A stretch of DNA of 11,024 bases from positions 1-11,024 of the forward strand of contig JAITAY010000351.1 in assembly GCA_031283915.1 (NCBI GenBank), written 5' to 3'. The position numbers and the translations under genes were made by a program. The notes under the pieces were generated by a model, which had not been told where the DNA came from, made no database searches, and worked only from the letters and a program-made list of their open reading frames with translations. The DNA is from Tannerella sp. (GTDB taxonomy: Bacteria; Bacteroidota; Bacteroidia; Bacteroidales; Tannerellaceae). This document shows positions 6,058-11,024 of this stretch, in pieces. How positions within the stretch are numbered: position 1 is the stretch's first letter; each line of letters starts with the position of its first letter.

Positions 6058-7926
6058 ATGAACGAATTAAATCCATACTTGCAACAGGAGACCAACTACA
6101 TTGATGAAGATATTAAGACGCTGGAATGGAGCGAGCACATTCGCTTGCGTCCGGGCATGTACATCGGGAAATTGGGCGACGGAACTTCCCCGGACGACGG
6201 GATTTACGTCCTGTTGAAGGAAGTGCTGGACAATTCCATCGACGAATACATGATGGGATATGGCAAAAGCATTTCCATCACCATCGACGAAGGCCGGGTG
6301 ACGGTGCGCGACTACGGGCGGGGCGTCCCGCTGAACAAAGTCGTGGACGTGTCCAGCCGGATGAACACCGGCGCCAAGTACGACAGCAAGGCGTTCAAGA
6401 AATCCGTCGGACTGAACGGCGTCGGCATCAAGGCCGTCAATGCGCTGAGCAGTTACTTCAAGATTGTCAGCTACCGCGAAAGCGAATGTAAGGAAGTGGA
6501 ATACAGCCGGGCTGTCGTCACCCGCGAATCCGATATCGAAGCCTCTTCGGAAAAAAACGGCACTTCCGTATCTTTCATCCCCGACAGCCGGATCTTTGCC
6601 GCTTACTCCTACAACGACGAATTTGTCGAGAACCTGTTGAAGAACTATGTCTTTCTCAATTCGGGACTGACCATCACGTTCAACGGAAAAACGTTGTATT
6701 CCAAAAACGGCCTGGTCGATCTGCTGAACGAAAACCTGACGACCGACGCCTTGTATCCCATCATCCACCTGAAAAGCGATGACATCGAAGTGGTCATTAC
6801 ACACAGCAATCAATACGGCGAAGAGTATTATTCCTTTGTCAACGGACAGTATACGACGCAGGGAGGGACACATCTCTCCGCTTTCCGGGAGTCAATCGGC
6901 CGCGTCGTCAAAGAATATTACAACAAGAATTTCGAATATTCCGACATCCGTTCCGGTATAGTGGCCGCCATCAGCATCAAGGTGGAAGAGCCTGTATTCG
7001 AAAGCCAGACGAAGACCAAACTGGGATCCAGGGACATGGGGCCGGACGGACCAACCATTTCCAAGTTCATCGGCGACTTCCTCAAGAAAGAGCTGGATAA
7101 TTATTTACACATCAATACGGAAACATCCAATATCTTGTTGAAGAAAATTCTTGAATCGGAGAAGGAACGCAAGGCCATTGCCGGCATCTCGAAGCTGGCG
7201 CGCGAACGTTCCAAAAAATCGAGCTTGCACAATCGCAAGCTTCGCGATTGCCGTATCCATCTGAACGATTCCAAGGATGAACACAAGGACGCCTCCTCTA
7301 TTTTCATCACCGAGGGCGATTCGGCCAGCGGTTCCATCACCAAAAGCCGTGACCCGAACCTGCAAGCCGTCTTCAGCCTCCGCGGAAAACCGCTTAACTG
7401 CTTTGGCCTGACCAAAAAAGTAGTGTATGAAAATGAAGAATTCAACCTGCTTCAGGCCGCATTGAACATCGAGGACGGACTGGACGGGCTGCGGTACAAC
7501 AAAGTCATCATCGCCACTGACGCGGACGACGACGGTATGCATATCCGTCTGTTGCTGATGACTTTCTTCCTCCAGTTTTTCCCTGACCTCATTAAGCGCA
7601 ATCACGTATACATCTTGCAGACGCCGCTTTTCCGCGTACGCAACAAGCAGAAGACTTTTTATTGTTATACGGAAAAAGAACGCTTGTACGCCATCAAAGA
7701 GACAGGGAAAAATGCGGAAATCACCCGTTTCAAAGGATTAGGAGAAATCTCTCCCGATGAATTTAAACATTTCATCGGGAAAAACATTCGCCTGGATCCC
7801 GTCACCATGAAAAAGGAAGACCAGATCAAGGAAATGCTGGAATTTTACATGGGGAAAAATACGATGGACAGGCAGGTGTTCATTATCGAGAACTTGATAG
7901 TGGAAGAAGACCCGGTAAACAAATAA
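6058..7926 (+). CDS. parE: DNA topoisomerase IV subunit B (GyrB/ParE type)
   Basis: The ATPase subunit of a type IIA topoisomerase, working with ParC to decatenate and relax DNA in the cytoplasm. The 622 residues show the whole architecture. The GHKL ATPase has EVLDN (Glu55 as general base, Asn59 for Mg), DYGRG (85-89) and GLNGVGIKAVNALS (118-131). The transducer has QTK (317-319). The Toprim domain has EGDSA (419-423), Asp488/Asp490/Asp492 in DADDDG and RFKGLGE (557-563). There is no GyrB-style insert after Toprim, and the tail is short, which favours ParE over GyrB. The ATG at 6058 is 7 bases after the upstream stop; a longer in-frame reading from 5920 runs inside the GNAT gene and is rejected. 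coaD follows after 7 bases. A neighbouring parC is not in the window, so ParE versus GyrB rests on length and gene order. Confidence 0.92.
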   Translation: MNELNPYLQQETNYIDEDIKTLEWSEHIRLRPGMYIGKLGDGTSPDDGIYVLLKEVLDNSIDEYMMGYGKSISITIDEGRVTVRDYGRGVPLNKVVDVSSRMNTGAKYDSKAFKKSVGLNGVGIKAVNALSSYFKIVSYRESECKEVEYSRAVVTRESDIEASSEKNGTSVSFIPDSRIFAAYSYNDEFVENLLKNYVFLNSGLTITFNGKTLYSKNGLVDLLNENLTTDALYPIIHLKSDDIEVVITHSNQYGEEYYSFVNGQYTTQGGTHLSAFRESIGRVVKEYYNKNFEYSDIRSGIVAAISIKVEEPVFESQTKTKLGSRDMGPDGPTISKFIGDFLKKELDNYLHINTETSNILLKKILESEKERKAIAGISKLARERSKKSSLHNRKLRDCRIHLNDSKDEHKDASSIFITEGDSASGSITKSRDPNLQAVFSLRGKPLNCFGLTKKVVYENEEFNLLQAALNIEDGLDGLRYNKVIIATDADDDGMHIRLLLMTFFLQFFPDLIKRNHVYILQTPLFRVRNKQKTFYCYTEKERLYAIKETGKNAEITRFKGLGEISPDEFKHFIGKNIRLDPVTMKKEDQIKEMLEFYMGKNTMDRQVFIIENLIVEEDPVNK

Positions 7927-7933
7927 ATAAGCT

Positions 7934-8413
7934 ATGAAGGCCATTAAAAGAGCCATTTTTCCGGGAACGTTTGATCCGTTCACGCTTGGACATCAGTCGG
8001 TGGTCGATCGTGCGCTCCGTCTGGTGGATGAGATTGTCATATCCATTGGCGTCAATCAGTGTAAGAAGAGTTATTTTCCGCTGGAAAAACGCATTGAAAC
8101 GATCAAACGCATCTACGAACAGGAACCGAACATACAGGTCATGGCCTACGATTCGCTGACCGTCGATTTCGCCCGGAAAGTGAATGCCGGCTTCATCGTG
8201 CGTGGCATACGCTCCATCAACGACTTTGAATATGAAAAAAACATCGCGGACGTCAATCGGAAACTGACCGGCATCGATACGTTCCTCCTGTTCACCGAAC
8301 CCGAATACACGTTCATCAGTTCCAGCATCGTACGCGAATTATTATCCTTCGGAAAAGATATTTCTGCTTTTGTACCCAAAGAATTTCAATTATATGAACA
8401 TCATGAAGATTAA
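7934..8413 (+). CDS. coaD: Pantetheine-phosphate adenylyltransferase
   Basis: Cytoplasmic enzyme for the fourth step of coenzyme A synthesis: 4'-phosphopantetheine plus ATP gives dephospho-CoA and pyrophosphate. The 159-residue protein is full length for CoaD. It shows the nucleotidyltransferase signature GTFDPFTLGH (11-20; T17 and H20 form TxGH), Lys44/Lys45 region, FIVRGIR (87-93) and the C-terminal ISSSIVREL (128-136) typical of CoaD. It starts 7 bases after parE and its last 20 bases overlap the start of the S41 gene, so it is translated within the same transcript. No strong ribosome-binding site is visible, as is normal in Bacteroidetes. Confidence 0.95.
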   Translation: MKAIKRAIFPGTFDPFTLGHQSVVDRALRLVDEIVISIGVNQCKKSYFPLEKRIETIKRIYEQEPNIQVMAYDSLTVDFARKVNAGFIVRGIRSINDFEYEKNIADVNRKLTGIDTFLLFTEPEYTFISSSIVRELLSFGKDISAFVPKEFQLYEHHED

Positions 8414-10037
8414 ATTATCGGCATTCATCACCGGGATACTTGTTTTTACGGTAACCGGTCTGTATGCCCAGCAGCAGCGCCTCAGCGAAGATGCGCGCAA
8501 GCTGCTGATTGCGCACAGCGCTATTTCTACTTTATACGTAGACCCGGCTGACGAAAAAAAACTGACGGAGGACGCCATTATCGGTATGCTCGAAAAACTG
8601 GATCCTCATTCGGAATATTCCAATCCGGAAGAAACAAAAGAACTGACCGAACCGTTAGAAAGTAATTTTGACGGCATCGGCATACAGTTCAACATGCTGA
8701 CCGACACGCTCTACGTCATACAGGTCATTTCAGGCGGTCCGTCCGAAAAAATCGGTCTGCTGGCGGGCGACCGTATCATCTTCGTCGAAGACACCCTGAT
8801 TGCAGGTGTCAAGATGAAAAATACGGACATCATGAAACGGCTGCGCGGCCCGCGCAACACACAGGTGCGCATCAAGGTACAAAGAAACGGCTTCAAAGAT
8901 TTGCTGGAATATACCATCACACGCGGCAACATCCCGATCTACAGTCTGGACGCCGCCTATATGGTTGACGAATCTACCGGATACATCCGCTTGAGCCGCT
9001 TTGCCATCACTTCATCCAGGGAATTTCGCGAAGCCATCGGCAAGCTCCTGCTCCAGGGGATGGAAAACCTCGTGCTGGACTTGCAGGGCAACGGCGGAGG
9101 GTATCTGCACATCGCCTACGAACTGGCCGACGAGTTTCTGGACAGGAACAAACTGATTGTTTATACCCAGGGCAACAGGCAACCGCGCGAGAACTCGCTC
9201 GCCACCGAAAAAGGAAATTTTGAAAAAGGACGCCTGGTCGTTCTGGTAGACGAATATTCCGCTTCGGCCAGCGAAATCGTCTCCGGCGCCGTTCAGGACT
9301 GGGACAGAGGCGTGATCATCGGCCGGCGCACTTTCGGCAAAGGACTGGTACAAAAACCCATCCCGCTGCCCGACGGTTCCCTGATCCGCCTGACCGTCGC
9401 CCGATACTACACTCCCAGCGGACGCAACATCCAGAAACATTACACGATGGGTAACGACACCTTGTACAGTCGCGAACTGATCGCTCGTTACAACCGGGGC
9501 GAACTGATGAGCGCAGACAGCATTCATTTCCCCGATTCCCTGAAGTTCAACACCCTGGTCTCGAAGCGAACGGTCTATGGCGGCGGCGGCATCATGCCCG
9601 ACGTCTTCGTCCCCCTGGACTCCACGCGCTACACCGACTATCACCGGAATGTATCGGCCCTCGGACTCATCAACATCGTCAGCATGAATTACGTGGACAA
9701 GAACCGGAAAACGTTAAACAAAAGCTATCCCGACATGCTTCGGTACAAGCGTAATTTCGACGTACCGGAAACACTTCTTCAGGAACTTCAGCAGATGGCA
9801 ACCGAAAAGGAAGTAGCATTTAACGAAGAACAGTATAACAAATCCAAGCCGTTGATAACGCTTCAGATCAAGGCGCTCATCGCACGCGACTTGTTTGACA
9901 TAAGCGAATACTATCAGATCGTCAACGACGAGAACGAGAGCCTGAAAGAAGCGTTACGGATTATCGGCAACCCCAACGTTTATTACAAGATTCTGGGAGA
10001 AAACCATCCGCCGATACATGCACAGACAGCTCCTTAG
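8394..10037 (+). CDS. S41 family C-terminal processing peptidase
   Basis: An exported serine protease of the Tsp/CtpA type, which degrades or trims periplasmic proteins from their C-terminus. The 547 residues have a signal peptide (likely cut after LYA, about residue 25), an N-terminal helical region, a PDZ domain (about 92-170, starting FDGIGIQF) and the S41 core. The catalytic set aligns with E. coli Tsp by spacing: Ser291 in SASASE, Asp302 in VQDWD (11 later) and Lys316 in TFGKG (14 later). A ~180-residue C-terminal tail follows the core. Two starts are close, ATG 8394 and ATG 8403; the second also leaves a good signal peptide. Both overlap the coaD end. A strong hairpin terminator follows, so this is the last gene of the run. 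It is usually called ctpA or prc in annotations; the exact orthologue is not resolvable here. Confidence 0.93.
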   Translation: MNIMKIKLSAFITGILVFTVTGLYAQQQRLSEDARKLLIAHSAISTLYVDPADEKKLTEDAIIGMLEKLDPHSEYSNPEETKELTEPLESNFDGIGIQFNMLTDTLYVIQVISGGPSEKIGLLAGDRIIFVEDTLIAGVKMKNTDIMKRLRGPRNTQVRIKVQRNGFKDLLEYTITRGNIPIYSLDAAYMVDESTGYIRLSRFAITSSREFREAIGKLLLQGMENLVLDLQGNGGGYLHIAYELADEFLDRNKLIVYTQGNRQPRENSLATEKGNFEKGRLVVLVDEYSASASEIVSGAVQDWDRGVIIGRRTFGKGLVQKPIPLPDGSLIRLTVARYYTPSGRNIQKHYTMGNDTLYSRELIARYNRGELMSADSIHFPDSLKFNTLVSKRTVYGGGGIMPDVFVPLDSTRYTDYHRNVSALGLINIVSMNYVDKNRKTLNKSYPDMLRYKRNFDVPETLLQELQQMATEKEVAFNEEQYNKSKPLITLQIKALIARDLFDISEYYQIVNDENESLKEALRIIGNPNVYYKILGENHPPIHAQTAP

Positions 10038-10069
10038 CAGGCAACCGTTGCCTTTGCAGAAATAAGAAA

Positions 10070-10115
10070 AGGAGCCAGGGTGTCAATGAGAAAACGTATT
10101 GTCACCCTGGCTCTT
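10070..10115. terminator. Strong hairpin terminator after the S41 gene
   Basis: GAGCCAGGGTGTCAAT (10072-10087) pairs with ATTGTCACCCTGGCTC (10098-10113), with one mismatch and a 10-base loop. Two more pairs (one G-U) extend it outward. On the plus strand it is followed by TTCATATTCT; on the minus strand by CCTTTTCTTATTT, so it may work in both directions. A smaller hairpin, AGGCAA-CCG-TTGCCT (10039-10053), sits between it and the stop codon. Confidence 0.8.
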
Positions 10116-10245
10116 CATATTCTACCGATATTTTGGAACAGGCAACAGGAACAAGTTTCATCATTATTTGACGCTCGTGCAAACCGCCGCCGGCCGGTTC
10201 CATCATTTATACTTTACGCGGTATGATTTTGTGCAGGTGCATATT

Positions 10246-10260
10246 TTCCCCGCAGGGGAA
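10246..10260. repeat. Perfect small hairpin TTCCCC-GCA-GGGGAA
   Basis: A 6-bp perfect inverted repeat with a 3-base loop. A sister copy with the core CCCC-GTTA-GGGG sits at 10306-10317, and the bases around both are similar (TTCCCCG...AGGGGA). They bracket the C-rich tract between them. Confidence 0.6.
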
Positions 10261-10284
10261 TCCTGTCAATAGAAAAACGGGTAT

Positions 10285-10309
10285 CCCTTTTCCCTTTTCC
10301 CTGTTCCCC
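10285..10309 (-). other. Predicted G-quadruplex motif on the minus strand
   Basis: On the plus strand four C-runs (10285-10287, 10292-10294, 10299-10301, 10306-10309) are separated by 4-base spacers TTTT, TTTT and TGTT. The minus strand therefore reads G4-AACA-G3-AAAA-G3-AAAA-G3 and fits the standard four-tract quadruplex pattern with loops of 7 or less. The last C-run is also the left arm of the CCCC-GTTA-GGGG hairpin (10306-10317), so the two structures compete. Confidence 0.6.
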
Positions 10310-10354
10310 GTTAGGGGATTCATAAACCTCGGTAGCCAAGAGGGAAACACACAT

Positions 10355-10408
10355 CTTTACGGACTTTACGGACCTTACGGACCTTATGGACTTTACAGAC
10401 CTTATTAC
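10355..10408. repeat. 9-bp tandem repeat, consensus CYTTACGGA
   Basis: Six head-to-tail units of 9 bases: CTTTACGGA twice, CCTTACGGA, CCTTATGGA, CTTTACAGA and a decayed CCTTATTAC. Since 9 is a multiple of three, any frame through it yields a three-residue repeat (LYG/PYG in one frame), which makes the open frame here look more gene-like than it is. Confidence 0.85.
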
Positions 10409-10567
10409 CTTATTGTTTTGGCGCGTCTGGCGCTTCGTATCAATATGGTAATATGGTTTGTTGCCTACATCCTTATCCTCCCTCTACGCGGGTTGTTTGC
10501 GGAGGAATGTACGGGTATCCTGTACTGGTCGGGGATCTTCGTCCTGTCACGACACTACCGACCGCTG

Positions 10568-10593
10568 CTAATCATTAATCATTAACCATTAAC
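10568..10593. repeat. 7-bp AT-rich tandem repeat
   Basis: TAATCAT, TAATCAT, TAACCAT and TAACA follow each other directly. Short runs of this type between genes are, from memory, common in Bacteroidales. No function can be assigned. Confidence 0.65.
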
Positions 10594-10632
10594 AACGCCT
10601 GTTTTTGCACAAAACGATACCGCGTGCAGTAT

Positions 10633-10653
10633 AATCTTTTTTTGAGGCGCTAT
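10633..10653. repeat. 21-bp repeat, copy 2 (first copy at 3217)
   Basis: Identical over 21 bases, including the run of seven T and GAGGCGCTAT, to the copy in the dacB/namZ divergent promoter region, and in the same orientation. It lies upstream of the palindromic element at 10676. Confidence 0.75.
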
Positions 10654-10675
10654 TTTTATCAGAAATCATTGAAAC

Positions 10676-10747
10676 ACGGAAATACGGAACACACAGAGGC
10701 CGACAGAGGAAAAAATCTTCGTGTGCTCAGCGTTTCCGTATTTTTGT
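10676..10747. repeat. Long imperfect palindrome, dispersed intergenic repeat candidate
   Basis: AAATACGGAA (10680-10689) pairs perfectly with TTCCGTATTT (10734-10743). Four further outward pairs (two of them G-U) extend the arms to 10676 and 10747. Inside, CACAC (10690-10694) pairs with GTGTG (10721-10725) past an 8-base bulge. The general look (ACGGAAATACGGAACACACAGAG and its near-complement) resembles palindromic CACGGA/CACAGAG repeats scattered between genes in many bacteria. No open frame here is credible. Confidence 0.65.
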
Positions 10748-10933
10748 ACAATTCCTGCGTCACTTTGTTTTATACTGCGCGCATTTTCAGTCGTTGGATG
10801 GCAAAAAACATCTCCCGTCAATGGGGATGGTTTATTTACAGACAGCTCCTAACGGCCGCCGACCTCTTTATTCAGTGATTCGGTATGCTCCTTCCCGTGC
10901 GCAGTATAACCTTCTAACATGATTTAACTAAAT

Positions 10934-11024
10934 CTCCGACGTAGTCGGTAGTTTCGCCGTAACCTCTGGGAAAACTACCGACATAGTCGGTAGTTTCGCC
11001 GTAACCTCTGGGAGAACTACCGAC
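10934..11024. repeat. 42-bp tandem repeat with internal dyad, cut by the right edge
   Basis: GTCGGTAGTTTCGCCGTAAC recurs at 10944 and 10986, a period of 42, and a third CTACCGAC begins at 11017. Each junction has a dyad: CTACCGAC-ATA-GTCGGTAG (10975-10993) is perfect, while the first copy (CTCCGAC-GTA-GTCGGTAG, 10934-10951) is imperfect. The dyads are joined by a 23-base linker, TTTCGCCGTAACCTCTGGG plus four bases. There are no variable spacers, so this is not a CRISPR array. The array continues beyond the window. Confidence 0.85.

Larger units (their letters stand above)
10114..11024. other. Repeat-rich intergenic tail without a convincing gene
   Basis: About 900 bases follow the S41 terminator. 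Two open frames on the plus strand (10223-10585 and 10624-10878) pass through tandem repeats and a palindrome, match no family I recognise and lack a start context, so I do not call them genes. The stretch contains the small repeats listed separately: paired CCCC/GGGG hairpins, a C-run tract, 9-bp and 7-bp tandem repeats, a 21-bp repeat copy, a long palindrome and a 42-bp tandem repeat. No tRNA, rRNA or insertion sequence is visible. Confidence 0.6.

Noticed and set aside
10223..10585. 120-residue open frame with LYGPYG repeats
   Set aside because: It runs through hairpins, a C-rich tract and the 9-bp repeat, matches no family I know, and has no start context.
10624..10878. 84-residue open frame
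   Set aside because: It begins at a non-ATG codon and its middle is the palindromic intergenic repeat.
10934..11024. Possible CRISPR array at the right edge
   Set aside because: The 23-base linkers between dyads are nearly identical, so they are part of the repeat and not spacers.

Overview
The window looks like a chromosomal housekeeping region of a Bacteroidetes genome, most likely order Bacteroidales. The reasons are the gene order topoisomerase IV subunit B - coaD - S41 C-terminal processing peptidase, a DUF1343/NamZ-type exo-muramidase, start sites without good Shine-Dalgarno sequences, and promoter-like boxes of the Bacteroidetes type (TAnnTTTG). Base composition is close to balanced. 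I cannot name the species; a Tannerella/Parabacteroides-like organism is only a guess.

Layout. Positions 1-165 hold a 23-bp tandem repeat array that continues off the left edge. It is followed by a leftward (minus-strand) operon: a DUF1343/NamZ-like exo-beta-N-acetylmuramidase (1937-3148), an M23 peptidase lipoprotein (627-1922) and a small YccF membrane protein (240-614), ending at a minus-strand terminator (186-210). A 182-bp divergent promoter region (3149-3330) separates it from the rightward genes: a dacB-type PBP4 D-Ala-D-Ala carboxypeptidase/endopeptidase (3331-4818), a GNAT-like acyltransferase (4923-6050), topoisomerase IV subunit B (6058-7926), coaD (7934-8413) and an S41 peptidase (8394-10037). 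A strong hairpin terminator (10070-10115) ends this block. The last ~900 bases have no convincing gene. They are rich in small repeats: paired CCCC/GGGG hairpins, a G-quadruplex-type motif on the minus strand, 9-bp and 7-bp tandem repeats, a large palindrome, and a 42-bp tandem repeat with a perfect dyad running off the right edge.

How the genes fit together. Four products act on or near the cell wall: NamZ-like enzyme (removes MurNAc from glycan ends), M23 peptidase (cuts peptide cross-bridges), PBP4 (trims or cuts stem peptides) and a periplasmic S41 protease. The divergent pair around 3149-3330 could co-express glycan- and peptide-cleaving activities. The GNAT-parE-coaD-S41 run is tightly packed (7-bp gaps and a 20-bp overlap) and is probably one transcript mixing DNA topology, coenzyme A synthesis and protein processing. 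I see no defence system, prophage, insertion sequence, CRISPR array, rRNA or tRNA. The genes are ordinary; the most unusual material is the two edge repeat arrays, the repeat-dense tail, and an M23 active site in which one zinc-ligand histidine is replaced by aspartate.
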